NCBI RefSeq assembly: GCF_040802235.1 | Contig: NC_133167.1 | Coordinates: forward strand, 97,760,001 to 97,824,000 | Length of the DNA stretch: 64,000 nucleotides | Direction: 5' to 3' | Origin: Manis javanica | Lineage: Eukaryota > Chordata > Mammalia > Pholidota > Manidae | Shown: one piece after another, positions 47,165-59,990 of the stretch | Layout of the letters: each line of letters starts with the position of its first letter | Numbering within the stretch: position 1 is the stretch's first letter | Made by a program: the position numbers and the translations under genes | Notes under the pieces: model-generated | What the model was told of the DNA's origin: nothing | Databases searched by the model: none | What the model saw: the letters and a program-made list of their open reading frames with translations, nothing else

Positions 47165-47510
47165 TGCTAGGACCATCGTATTAGTGAAATGCCACAGCAC
47201 TCAAACAACCAAAATTTATTTTCTTATGTTCTGGAGGCTGGCCGTCCAAATCCAAGGTGTCTGCAGGCCCGGTTTCTTCTGAGGCTTCTGTCTGGAGCAC
47301 ACTGGTACCTTGTCACTGTTGTCCTAAGTCTGCTCTTCTCATAAGCTACTCTTCATCCATCATACTGGTTGGGGTCTATCTACGTGACCTCATTTAATTC
47401 CCTCTTTAAAGGCCCTATCTCCAAATACAGTTACATTTTGAGGTGCTAGAGGTAGGGCTTCAGAATATGGATTGGGGGGGCACACAACTGAGCCCGTAAC
47501 TGTCCCCCAA
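47165..47510 (-). repeat. MaLR LTR (MLT1 type)
   Basis: Antisense blocks 'aaccaaaatttattttctta', 'gttctggaggctggccgtcc', 'ctccaaatacagttacattt' and 'gaggtgctagaggtagggct' followed by 'gagcccgtaact'. Solo LTR, diverged. Confidence 0.85.
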
Positions 47511-47819
47511 TAGCCTTTCTATTTTTAAGTTCACTGGGATCTCAGGAACACTTAGCAGAGGAGACCTTTTCCTCCAGCTTAAAACTCTTTTTGGGGAGGC
47601 TTCTCTGACTCTACACTTGGCTGGTCCTCACCCCTCTTCTTTGGCTAGCTCAGATTTCTTTCCTCCCATCTCCTCCTTGGCCTCCCAAGTCTGGATGAGA
47701 AATTCTTGAGCACTTTGTTTAGCATCCTTTTCTCTTCTTACTCTACTCTAAACAAGACCCTAAACAACATTTTATTAGTTCCTATGGTTTTGCAATATCA
47801 TTTAAATGTTTATGATTCC

Positions 47820-48440
47820 CAGATATAAATCTGTACTACAGACCTCTCCTGCTAAGTGCCAAAACATTATGTCCAATTGCTTTCCTGAAATTTCCATTTG
47901 AATTTTCACAGGCATCCCTGAAACCAGAGCTCAGAACGCTTCTGCTCCCAAATGTATGCCCTTTCCTACATCTATTCCTTCCTGCTTACTCTTTCTCTAA
48001 CCCTCCCATGTTTCACACAAACCACCTCCATTTACCTGCTTGCTTCTGCCCGAAACAGGGAGTCTCCTTGACGCCTCCTCCTCACCCTGCCGTAACCACT
48101 TGCAGTCAAGTCCTGCTACTCTACCTCATAAACATGTCCTAAAGCAATCGTGACCTGGCCTCCCCATCAACGTCTCCCACCTGGTCTGTAAACTTGAACA
48201 TCTCTTTCCAGTTCTGTGTCCCACTCATACACTCTGTATAGGGTTTCCAGAAATATCCTTTAAAGATACTAATTACATCAGTCTCTTCTCTGTTTAAAAA
48301 TCTTTGCTGGTTTCCCACCAACAAGGGAATTCTCCTAGATCACAAGCCTTAAGGATGCCTTATTATTTCCATTTAACCTAGAGCCTGGCCCCGTGCCTTG
48401 CACCTAGTAGGCATGTAACATATTCACCTAGCTCTTGTCT
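47820..48440 (+). repeat. L2-like LINE remnant
   Basis: C/T-rich sense strand with 'agagcctggccccgtgcctt' followed by 'gcacctagtaggcatgtaac' at the 3' end and 'tcctgctactctacctcata' inside. Family assignment is weaker than for the other L2 copies. Confidence 0.5.
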
Positions 48441-48599
48441 ACCATTCCAGCCCCACCTCTCATGCCAGGACTCACCCATCTCTGTCACCTTTCTCTCTTC
48501 TTGGATCCATGAGCTGGCCTAATCTGGGCTGCCTGGGCCATGATGCACTCACTCTCTCTCTGTTGACTAGCATTCACTTGTATCTTTTACTCTGAGCGG

Positions 48600-48735
48600 T
48601 GTCCAAGGCCAGCAGATGGGTAAACCTGAGAGGTGTCTTAGGGCTTAAATCCCATCCGAGACCTAATGCATCAGACTCTGCACTGTACCAACGTCCCTGT
48701 GCATATTAAAGTCTGAGAAGCTCTGCTCTAGGTCT
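48600..48735 (+). repeat. hAT-type (MER20/MER5-like) remnant
   Basis: 'gcatcagactctgcactgta' followed by 'gtgcatattaaagtctgaga' and 'agctctgctcta' resembles the 3' end of a non-autonomous hAT element. Confidence 0.5.
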
Positions 48736-50055
48736 CAGCCTGTGTTAGCTCTTTAGAGAGAACTTTCCCCAACTGGACAATACCCATTAGGTCACCTAAT
48801 GCATTCACTCACAGCATCTGTGACACCCAGAAGGGAAAGAAAGTGAAACATAGGAGAGGGAGGCAGGGGAATAAATCCTGCCACGCATAAGCTGTTAATT
48901 TTAGAATTTGTACCTAAGATTGATCTTTCAAAAATTTTTGTTTTGCATAGAGGAGCATGTGAAATTTGTGAATAGCTTGATTTGAGCAAATCGAAAATTG
49001 CAAGGTATTTGGTTTGCTTTAACGATATTTTTAGTTCACCTTGAAAACCACTTTACAGAGTTGTTTTGTTTTAATTTGTCACATTATGACACCACAGGAA
49101 AAGTGCACAGCAGGTAGCCACAGTAGGTTTGGGTTTTCCAGTATCCCACTGATCTGTGGTTGTGGAGGTGCACTGGAGAAAGTCCAGCTAGAACACCTAC
49201 TCTTTAATGTAGTTTGATTCCAGCTTTGTTGCAAGTCAATTGTTCAGTGTTTTTTTTTGAAGATGTTCGGCACTGAATAGTTGACTGATTAGTTTGTGGT
49301 TCTAGGGCCTTCTGTGGATTCTGTCAGAAGCCTAATAATAACATTATTACAGCTTTCCAGCATTTCTACAAAGGACATGCAATGAACTAAGCCATAGTTT
49401 GTGACTGAAAGATGAAAGAAAACACACTAATTATCAATAAACATCTTTGTTACTTACCAGTGGAAGCATTTCTAAGGTGTCATCGATGTATACTTTCTTT
49501 ACTTTTAAAATATTTTGTTGCCTCTATTGCCAAATATTTCAGTATTTTATGATACCCAAATGTTCTATTAATTTAACCGGACAACTTGTCAACAAAGTAA
49601 GTGTTGGCACAGCTGTGATTTTAAAGTATAATCCCACTCAGTCCTTGAGCACTATAGCTGCTCCTTATTTGTTTAGTAAAAGAGCCAATGAGTATTTAAT
49701 TTGAGGAGAAGGCTGGATGCTATTTAGAAGTAATGGAGGACATATTTGACATCTGTTGCAAGATATATAGGTAAAGCAAAACAGACGTTAAAATCAGCCC
49801 CATGTCAAATCTACATAACTCAAAACTTCACAGAACTTTTCTGGACAACAGGGAGGAAGTTTACAAGTCTAAGGAAATAAGACAGGGACCGATATTTGTT
49901 GATTGCCTCCTCTGGGGGCACTCATTTAATCATCAATCACACTAACTCTTCAAGATAGCTTTTATTGTTTCATTTTACCCAGATGACTAACTAGCTGTTC
50001 AGACCCATGTTACTTTCCCTGGTTACCCATTAAAATCACAGGAGTGGCATTTAAA
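48736..50055. other. Gene-free stretch
   Basis: AT-rich, with a possible weak MIR near 49900-50000; nothing else recognised. Confidence 0.45.
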
Positions 50056-50059
50056 AGCG

Positions 50060-50765
50060 CACTGTATACTCATTAGGATGGCTAATATTTAAAAAATGGA
50101 AAATAACAAGTGTTGGCAAGGATGTGGAGGAATCCTTGTGCAGAGCTGCTGGGAGTGGGAAATGGTGCAGCTGCTGTGGACAAGGGTGTGCTGGCTGCTC
50201 AGGAAGCAGCACATAGAATTGCCATACGATCCAGCAACCTCACTCACAGCTAGATGTATGTCTAAAAGAACTGAAAGCAGGGACTTTAATACTTGTATAG
50301 CCATATTCAGAGCAGCATTATTCACAATAGCTAAAAGGAAGTCACTCAAAAGTCTACTGATGGATAAATGAATAAACAAAAGGTGGCATATACATACAAT
50401 GGACTATTATTCAGTCATAAAAATGAATGAAATTCTGATACTTGCTACAGCATGGATGAACACTGAAAATATATGCTAAGTGAAGCAAGCCAGACACAAA
50501 GACAGATATTATATGAATTCACTTACATGAGGTACCTAGAATATGTAAATTCATAGAGACAGAAAGCAAAATTAAGATTACCGAGAGCTGGGGGGACATG
50601 GGCATAGGGAGTTATTGTTTAATCGGCACAGAGTTTCTGTTTGGGATGAAAAAGAAATGGGTGGTGGTAGTGGTTGCACAACATTGTTAATATACTTAAG
50701 GCCACTGATTTGTTTACTTACAGATGGTTAAATTGGTAAATTGTATATTATATATAGTTGCCACA
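50060..50765 (+). repeat. L1 3' end (old subfamily)
   Basis: A near-complete L1 3' terminal region in sense orientation: 'tactcattaggatggctaat', 'acaagtgttggcaaggatgt', 'ctgatggataaatgaataaa', 'aatggactattattcagtca' followed by 'taaaaatgaatgaaattctg', then 'atggttaaattggtaaattg' near its end. No functional frame. Confidence 0.92.
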
Positions 50766-51194
50766 GTAAAATCAAACATATTCTTGGGCTCCATTATCAG
50801 ACAGGCTCATATGATTGTTTTGGGCTGGGGCCTGGGCACCAGTGTCCCTCAGGCACCCCCTGCTTTCGGGCTGTCCTCTCCAGAGCTGTTCCAAAATCAC
50901 CCTTGGTTTCCAGCTTAGGTCTGATTGCTTCTAAAGAGCTGCATGCATCCAAGCCAGCTCGGCTCTTTCCTCTCCTCACCTCTTTCTTCCACCTTCCACC
51001 TCAGCTAGGCAGTAGAAGAAAATCAAGATGACTAAAAATTTGCTGTATTTGCTGTAGGCTACCAAATAAGCTCAAAAGATCACTGGTTTTTAACCCATAT
51101 GACTCCCTAGGGAGTGGATGTAACTCCAGGGGGAAAATATTTTCCCAGCCCAGGGCAAACTATCTTTGAAACCAAAATTAGTCAAAGGGAGAAA

Positions 51195-51450
51195 TAAAGT
51201 GGGAGAAACTTGTTTATTGCTTACAAGCTGTTGTCCTCTTCTGCTCGCCTGTGTCTCTCACAACTAGGCTGTAAAAAGGGACCCTGTCCAACCTCTCCAG
51301 TCCAGATATGCCCTTGCTTCCCCCACATAATCACCTATCGATATGGAGATGGACTATTTCTTTCCACCCCTTTGGAAACACCTGTTGATATGGTGATGCA
51401 CCAAGACCAGGTGAGAGGTTCTGAAAATATTGCAGTATTACCCACAGTGG
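51195..51450 (-). repeat. LTR-like repeat
   Basis: Antisense 'aacttgtttattgcttacaa' followed by 'gctg' looks like an inverted LTR polyadenylation region, with 'acacctgttgatatggtgat' further in. A non-coding remnant; family unresolved. Confidence 0.4.
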
Positions 51451-52979
51451 ACTTCAGATTGGATGAAGCTTCCTACAGCCTTACCACCAGGTCAGGCATT
51501 TATATGTCAAAAATGACTGTATTTGTGCTAAAGCTAGGGATGGGGGGACAGTAATGAACAGAGCCAGAAGCTATCCTGAGGCCCTATAGAAGACTCCTGG
51601 GCTCATGACTCTAGGACCAAGAACAGTGAGGGAAACTGATGGCTCCACATTCTTTCCCCACCTCTCCCATTCTGTTTCTCTGCTTTGTCCCTTGCAGCTG
51701 CCCCAGGGTCCTGATGCTGAACCATCCTCACTTCAAATCAACTACCTTGTGCCCCCTTGAATGAAGGAGCATGGTATAAGTGAGAAGGTTGTGCTGTGTT
51801 AAATTACATTAACTCAGGGATCCTCATTATTTCCATACTGGCTTCCAACACCAGAGATAAGATGTGGATGACTTCACTGTAACAGAAATGCCACTATGTG
51901 CCAACTTGATCCTGTTTCCTAGGATTCAATCTACATATGATGTCTAGTTAAGCCATCACTGCATCTAGATACACACTTCACTTTCTTCTTGTATAAAATG
52001 TAGTGTGGTACTAAATAATCTCTCTGCTCTCTTAAACTCTAAAACTGTACACTTCTACGGTGTAGCTCCTTCTTCCCCCAGGCTCAGTCCTCCGTCTAGC
52101 TCCTGGCACTGGCTGGGCCAAGCCTGCCTTGTTCTTTCCTATCCACCTACTTTTTTTCCCCTCTGATTGATCTAATCTATATTAAAAATTTTTTTTTACC
52201 CAGTATCTCCTTTCATGAAGCTAGTCCCTGACAATGTTTCTTTGAGGATCATGAAAAATAAACAAAACTGGATAAAAGTATGTCTTCTGTTGACTTGGTG
52301 GCAACATCCTGATACGGAAGAGGAAGTGCTTTCTTAAAGTCATCATTTAATCACCAAGCAGAGCAGGTAAAGAGAAATTAGCTTCCAGAATCTCATATCT
52401 GTCAAACTTTGCTATCTTCTCACTGATTTTTTGAGGTCTTTCTTACATATTTTGCTACTAGTTGACTCCTAAACTGCTCGGCCCAAATGAGTATAGTGCG
52501 GAATTAGCACATGGTGGTCATATGGGTGATGCCCTGCCAGAGCTGATAATTAGATATCCAGAAATTTTGTGAGTTGGTTGTTAAATTCTTGGTATCTTGA
52601 GATTGACTGTGGTGGGAATATTTGCACCGTGGAAATCAATAAAGGCTACAAATCCATGCCCACCCACCCCGATTGGTTTACCAGCATGCCATTTTTAATC
52701 TTGTAAACATTCAGATTTCCTATTCATATCCCCTCCTGCACTCCTTATCTCACTCAGAATAAGCCAAAGTGGTTACAGTGGCCAAAGCAGTCCGAAATGA
52801 GCTGATCCACTGGCCTCATCCTATTACCCGACTCGCTGTGACGCTCTGCTTCATGCACAAGGCAAGGCCTGCTCCTATTCAGGGCACTTGGCTTTTCTCT
52901 GGAGCTCCATTCCGCCTGCAGAGCTGGTCCCATCATCTCTGAGTCTTTGCACAGATGGCATCTTCTAAGTGAGATTATC
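51451..52979. other. Gene-free stretch
   Basis: No exon, RNA gene or firm repeat recognised. Confidence 0.45.
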
Positions 52980-53335
52980 TATATTAGTTTCTTATTACTG
53001 CTGCAACCAATTACCACAAGTCTGGTGGCTTAAAGGAATGCATCTTCTCTCTTGGCAATTTCCTTACCTTTTCTGGCTTCTGGAGGATTCTCCCATCCCG
53101 TGTCTTGTAGCCCCTTCCTGCCAGCAATTGTGTCACTCCATCCTCTATTGGCAAGTCACCTGCCTCTGACTCTTCTACCTGCCTCTTTCCCTTATAAGGA
53201 CCCTTGTGATTACATTGGTCATACCTGGTTATCCAGAATAATCTCCCATCTCACGATCCTTAATTGATCACTTCTGCAAAATCCCTTTGCCATATAAGGA
53301 CATGGCCATGTTTGGGGGCCATTATTCTGCCTTCT
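52980..53335 (-). repeat. MaLR-like LTR
   Basis: Antisense 'attagtttcttattactgct' followed by 'gcaaccaattaccacaagtc' and 'tggtggcttaaa', then 'cccttataaggacccttgtg' and 'catataaggacatggccatg'. More diverged than the other MaLR copies. Confidence 0.7.
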
Positions 53336-53339
53336 AGGC

Positions 53340-53600
53340 CTTCCTTGACCATTCTACTTGACTTTGTAGCAACTCCCTGCCTTCCTTATATCCCTCTTCC
53401 CTGCTTAAATTTCCCTGTAGCACCTTCTAGAATATTACATATTTTCCATATTTATTTTGTTGATGATCTGTCTTCACCCACTGGAATGTAATCTGAATGT
53501 GGGTAAGTATATTTGTTTTATATCATCACTGCATTTTCATTGCTTATAACAGTGCCTAGCTCTTAGTAAACACCATATATATATATTTGTTTGAATGAAT
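53340..53600 (+). repeat. L2 LINE 3' end
   Basis: 'ggccttccttgaccattcta', 'ctggaatgtaatctgaatgt', 'ttataacagtgcctagctct' and 'tagtaaacaccatatata...tttgaatgaatta' follow the L2 3' UTR. Confidence 0.78.
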
Positions 53601-55289
53601 TAGGTGGAGGAGCTTCAGAAAAGAAACTGACATGACATAGAAGGCTCTCCAGCAATGGGAAAGGCCACGAGGTGGAGCCTCTAGAGGGAGCTGAAAGCTC
53701 ATGAGATCAACCAAGACAGAACTGCTTTGTCCACATTGAAATATTTGCCTGATTTCTGTTTTTTCATCTTTTCTCTCATGTTTGCTTTTGCCCTTTCTTT
53801 GGAATATACTAAAAATTTTTATATTGGCTTCTGACTCTAGATCATAAACTCCTGAAGGAAAGAAGCATTTCTCCCTCACAGTTCTGTGGCTTTTCTGCTC
53901 TGGTTGCATAGTGCTAGATACTGCATAAATAGGGGCCAAGAGTTTACTTTTATGATTTCTACCTTTAATTTCTTAGATATCAGTCTAAAAGGAGAGGGAC
54001 TAATGCTTTTAACTGTCTGTGGGCTTTTTTGTCTTTGTTTTGTATCAGGAGCAGTGATACTTTTCAGAAGGGAGGTGTAGTTTTCCCATAGGTGCAGAGA
54101 TAAGAAAGTTGATAGTTGCAATCTAGAAGGCCAGATACCTTAAGACATGGTTTTTCCACGTGACAGTTGTATGGGTGTTGTTCTGATTAGTGTGAAATAC
54201 TACATTTAGATTCAAACCATAACAATACTGTTTTATAATTATCGAGAAAATAGAATTCTTAGAATTCTTGGCCCTAAGTTGAGAACACATGTTTTGTATT
54301 CATTGATACCTGTGGGGGTATGGCCTGACACTCGGCGTCACGGTTAAAGGAGATCTTCCCACAGTCTGCCTACAGATTAGAGAACACACATACGCATCAA
54401 CATGACGTCCTCATTCGGCATTTCTGTTAGTTGTTATAAGTACCAGATAAGTAGATATAACTATATCCAGAGCAAAATTAATAGATGATAAGAAGTGAAA
54501 TCTTTTCTGTTGCCATCTTGGGTATTATGACAAGAACCTTCCTTAGAAAAGCAATAGTGAGTTGTGAGGGCCCTGAATGCTTACAACATCCTTTGCCCTC
54601 AAGGCATTGGAAACAACTCGAATCAATCCAGTAACCTTATCAAACACAGACAAACAGTCAAATGAAACCCATTTATCTGAAACAGCCCGTGGAAACCTCA
54701 CTGGCACACTTTGAAGGCCTTTCACTAACCCTGCCAAAGCTTTGTTCCACTAGAGCAGGGCATGAATTTTTCATTGCCCTAATAATCAAGGTCTTTAGAG
54801 TTTCATGGTATTTCTCTCTAATATGACTAGTATGTTAGGCATTGTTGACATTCTGTTTATGGTTGCCAAAGATAAAATAAAAAACTTGCTTTGAATATTA
54901 CAAAAACAGTGAAAGAAATAGCTTTGCTGTAGGAACTAAGTCACTTAAGGTGGTAGGGGGCAAACCTTTCAAGTTAATTTTAGATAACAGACTTGTCTGG
55001 AAAAAAGGAAGGAAAATCCCAACATTCTCTTTTCTGGGGGCACGTGTAAGATTCAGCCCTGTTTGCTTGTTGCTCCCAGCTTCTCTATATCCCCTTTCCT
55101 TACTCTCTGACTCCGTGAATAGAGAAGAAACTCAAATGAGTCTCAAGCAATAACGCAGGACATTTATCTACTCCTGCCCACGATGTTACCATTACTCATA
55201 AAGCATTTTGAAAGTTGTTCTATTGGACTGGTCTTCAGAGCTAGTGAGAAGCTTCAAGATGCATTTAGGGTCCCATATTAGAGCTGTGT
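53601..55289. other. Gene-free stretch
   Basis: No gene recognised. Minus-strand frames of 127 (53556-53939) and 64 codons (54543-54737) have no recognised domain. Confidence 0.45.
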
Positions 55290-55420
55290 GACCCATGGAG
55301 TCTCATACCTGTTTGTAATCCAGATTCTGCGCTCAGTAGAGATGTGATTTTAATCAAGTTATTGAAGCCCTTTGAGCCTTAGTTTCCTCTTACAACAAAG
55401 CATACTTTCTAGGGTTGTGT
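55290..55420 (+). repeat. MIR SINE remnant
   Basis: 'gattctgcgctcagtagaga' then 'tttaatcaagttattgaagc' and 'cctttgagccttagtttcct' match the MIR core. Confidence 0.7.
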
Positions 55421-58400
55421 GGGTGAAATGCGGTCGTAAGTATAAATCCAGTTTAGTGTCTTTTTTCCCTCCTTCTCTCTTCTCGGTCCCTGATTTTCCA
55501 TCAAGGTTTACTCTGAATTCTGACTTCTTAGAGGCGAGAAGTCTTGATGCCTGCTAGAAAATGATGATTTAGACTTGGGTGGTAGGGACCCCCAGAATGG
55601 TATGCATGATACCGGAAGTCCCTGCAAGGTCTAGGAGGAAAGTGAGGCGGGTCAGGAGGGTGGGAAATGGTGCTCTCTTGAAAGCCACATAGGCAGTCCC
55701 TGGGGTCTCTGGTCAAGGCATTACTGGTGCTGAATTATTAGAAACCAGAGGTAGTAGCAGGTGTAAGGGATGAATGGCTGTTACTGCTTGTTAAGAGTCC
55801 AGTAACTTTTATTTCCTGTTAAACCCAGTTAATCCCTTCTGTCTCATTTAAATCCATGTGCAGTTAAATTCTGATCCGGTCTCTGCACCATCATTTCTCG
55901 TTTGCAGGCGCATCTTCTTTGGGCAAATGGGAAAGTCTTAGTGCACCTGGGACAGGCAGGGACTCGGGCCTCTTCCCCCTTCACTGTTAAGGCTGTGGGT
56001 TGCCAAGGTCAGGGCAGAGCCTGATTATAGCAGCCTGGCAATCGTATCCCTCATTTCTGAAGAAATATGCACTTACACAGTTTGATCTCCTGTTCACTTC
56101 ACTTATTCACTTGTTCATTCATTAACACATTTATTTGTGGAGCGGCTGGCCTGGGAAGAAGGAATCATTGTTTAGCTTAAGGGGGGTAGAAGTGAGAATG
56201 TACAGAGCTAAAGGCTTGATTTCATATAACTTTTGACAGTTTCTAAAATACAGTATGATTTAACCTGGAAGGGCCAAACCCACTATTGCTGGAAATTTAA
56301 AAGAAAAATCTAAGAAACAAGTTCCAAAAAACCCCCCAAATTGTTTCAAAAAATGGTTAGCCATAGTTGGAAGGACTATGTAGCTTTCCAACATTTTGAA
56401 GTGTTCAACCATTTATTAGTGTCTGCTGTGAGCCTAATGGAGGACAATTATAGTGGAAGTCACAAGATGAATTGCAAAGTTCCTGACCATAGGCACTCAG
56501 TTACCATCTATGTGTAGATACCTTGTGGAAAGTACCATTTAGTCTTGGCGAGAGGATGTGGTCTGCAAGTGTAAGAACGGTGGAAAGAACCGGGAAGGCA
56601 TCATGGAGGAGGCGCTATTGGAGTTCGTCCTGAAGAATGAGTAGGACTTTACGAGGCTGATATGAGAGGCATTTTGTTTGTTGTTAGTCCTACCTAGGCA
56701 CTGGTTTGGTATTTCTATTTCATTTGCTCTTTAGAGATCAGTTCTTGGGAAACTCACATCTTCTATCTTAGGATGAGAAAATAGGAGCGATTGTTTTTGT
56801 GCAGTTATTTCTCACAAAATTTCTTTGGGTTGCTAAGCTTACTGGTAGCACTGAAGCTTGTCAGAGTTCTCATGACAAATGCATGACTGAACTAAATTAC
56901 AACGCTTTGCCTCCGGCTTTGGAATCTTACATTCTGGATGCTTCTGTGGGGGATGGTCTGCCTTCTGTGATTATTTACATACCAAATGATAACAAATAAC
57001 AATTCCCAGGCTTAGACCTATAGAAGGGGTTAGAAATAGTTTAAACGTTGTGATTTGCATAACAAATTCAGTCTTCTAAAACTATAGTTTCCTAGTATGC
57101 ATGAATGTACCGAACCAGTTGGGGACTTCTCTGAAATGTGGTGAGGTAATGAAAGTGCTTTATAAGCTGGTAAATCCTAATATTGCTATTATTATAGATA
57201 TATTTTATTAAATATGGGATGATGATTTTAGAAAGTAGAGGGAGTTTAATTATGAAATTATTCTAAAGCATGCAGAAGAATTTTGGTATAATCTCTTCCT
57301 TTAGAACACCATGACTGGTTTTCAAATTCCCTTGATTTATACTTTTAGTCTACTGAGGATGTTGCGATTGAATGTACTAGTCTTTGTGATGTCATAAGAT
57401 TTTGTATACATTTTTAATCTATCAAGGAAAGGGCCAGATGAATAAATAAAATCATATCTGTTTCACAGCCCAACATTTTGAAGGACGATTTAAGACAATA
57501 GGAAATACTGACTCACCTTTTCCAAAGAGGCAACTACTTTTTTTGTGTTTATAAATCCAAATTTGTCCTGCCTACCTTTGATTAATCAAAATAGGTTATC
57601 ATTAAGCATAATAGAAAAATTCTTCCTTTTGAACCGGAAGAGAAATGTGAAGTGCGCTGCTTTCTTGGGCCTGCTTCCTATATACCTCGGTATCATAATA
57701 AAATATTCTTGTCACTTCTCTAATGGTCAGCTTCAATTTTTTTTTTTCTTAAGCAATCAAAATGAGTTACCTGGATTTTCTCCTCTATCTCAAATGGACC
57801 CCAGTTCATGCTCCTACCTCACCGGTGGGACTGTTTCTTTTATTCCTATGGGCCTTCTTATTTCCATCTTGATGTTCAGGTTGGAAAACTGGGAATTTTC
57901 TATCTCCATACCCCTTGCCCCCACCTTTCTAGTTTGTGTTTATTCTGCCTTCTAAAAATCTCTTAAGTCTGCTTTCTTTTCATGTCCACGGCCATTGAAG
58001 TTTGGACGCTTATCACTCACTGTTAGAGGTTTCCTCCGCCCCTCCCTCCGTCCCTCTGTCCCTCTCCAGTTTCTATTCTTTCTTCAATCCGATGGGATGG
58101 GATACCATCACTCCCTTGTTAAGAAACCTTGCACGGACCCCCAACACAAACAGAATCAAGAGCTTGCTCCTTAGTAGGGTATCGACGGTCCTCCTTGCCC
58201 TGGCTCCCAGTTATTTTCTCAGCCTCATCTTGCTCTCCTAAAGAATCAAGTAACTTGCGATCTCCTGTTTCTCGCTGCAGACCTCCATGCCTTTCCCTTC
58301 ACCCCATGACGCCCTCCTCTCACTGAAACTTCGATTTATTGACTGGTGCCTGACTGTTTTATTGGACCAGTTGTGTTTTCTGGTATTTATACACTCCTGG

Positions 58401-58929
58401 TTTTTGTCTGTCTACCTGGCTTCATCTGCCACTTGTGCTGCCTCTGGCTTACCTGCCTGACTCTGGTTGACTGTGTTACTTGTAAGCTTCGTATCTACTT
58501 TTTCTCTCAGTTATCCGTCAGCCTCCCGAGACGAGGCCCCTTGTCCTGTATCTATAAGCTGCTGTTGGCTAGAGAGTGACAGTCAATTTCTAATTAAACT
58601 ATTTTGTCACTGTAGGTCCATGACAATGGAATGCTAGACAAAATGGACCTACTTTTGAGAGCATTGCAACATTACTTAGTAATCCATACATATTATCTCT
58701 ATTATTTTTATTGTTACTTTCTAATGGGAGGGTCAAGGAAGACAGAATTTTAGCCAGCAAGCTGAGATTAGGCTTTAAACTTTCTTAGGGTATTTGTGAT
58801 GCCTGCTAAAATCCTCAACTTTAAATGCCATTCAGTGACCTGATAAAACAGGAATTTTGTTTCCTATGAACTGAGCAGAATTCCAGTGTTTGACCATTGT
58901 ATCATCATTTCTATAGATGAAAATTCATT
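55421..58929. other. Gene-free stretch
   Basis: No coding exon recognised. It contains short ancient repeat pieces (about 56530-56650 and about 58090-58290). A 136-codon frame at 57545-57955 has no recognisable domain and lies on AT/pyrimidine-rich DNA. Confidence 0.45.
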
Positions 58930-59990
58930 CATCTTTTAGTTGGAGTATTGCAGGTGTCAGTCCTCAGCCCTCTTTATATCTATGCCCATCTCTGATGAAG
59001 CCCAATGGCATCAAATATCATCTATATGTTAAAAGTTCACAAATGTTTATCTCTGACTGCCTGCTAATTGCTACCCCTTGGAAGTCTAACCGACAACTCA
59101 AACACTGCACATCTATGAGAATTCTTGGACCCCCACTGCTAACCTCGGCCCTACACCTGCTCTGTTCCCAGTCTTCCCCATCTCCAGAAATGGTGCTCCA
59201 GTGTACCCATTGCTGGCTCTCCAGTGACTCCTCTGTTTCCTGCACCCCAGTCAACAAATGCTGTTGCTCTATATTCAGAACCCTACCTCTTCTCTTCATA
59301 TCCAGTGAATTCACTCTACCTCACTGTATATGTTGTTTTCCTGGATTATTAAAGTCACTTCTTAATTTGTTCCTCATTTCTTCACTTCTGCCCCCTGCAT
59401 TTTATTCGTCTCTGAGCAGCCAGAGTAAGCCTTTTAAAACATAAGACAGATAATGTTTTCCATCTGCTTAAAACCTTCCAATGGTTTTCCAGAACAGAGC
59501 AAAAGCTGGAGTCTTGCCACAGCGAACAGAGCCTTAAATCGTCTCGCTCCCTGACATGTCTCTGATCTTAAGTCTAATCATGCTCCCCTCCCATGGCAAT
59601 CCTCTGAGATGCTCTGCCTCAGGGCCTTTGCACTTGCCTGGTGCCCTTGGCCTGGAATGCTCCTCCACCAGATATCCCATGGCTCAGTTCCTCTCTTACC
59701 CAAGACTCTTTCCTTAGGGAAGTCTCTTCTCACCACTTCATTTAAAATAGCACCCTCATCATTCTTTATTCTACTTTACTCCCTTATTTTACTTTACTTT
59801 TCTTCATAGCATCTCTTACTATCTGGCTTATTTTACATACACACTTTTAAATTCCTTTATGAGTTGTTCCCCCTCCCCCATATATAAACTCCCCAAGATC
59901 AGGGGCTTACTTGTATTTATTGCTGTATCTCATATTTTAAAAATAGTACTTGGCATATAGTAGGTATGCAGTTAAGTATAGCTTTAGCAT
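58930..59990 (+). repeat. L2 LINE, 3' part of ORF2 plus 3' UTR
   Basis: A second long L2: 'gcaggtgtcagtcctcagcc', 'ctgagcagccagagtaagcc' followed by 'ttttaaaacataagacagat', then 'aaccttccaatggttttcca', 'cagggcctttgcacttgcct', 'ttggcctggaatgctcctcc' and 'tacttggcatatagtaggta'. The 175-codon frame at 58917-59444 lies inside it and is L2-derived. Confidence 0.9.

Noticed and set aside
58917..59444. 175-codon plus-strand frame, the second longest in the window
   Set aside because: Lies within an L2 LINE remnant; residues reflect decayed L2 sequence, not a host gene.
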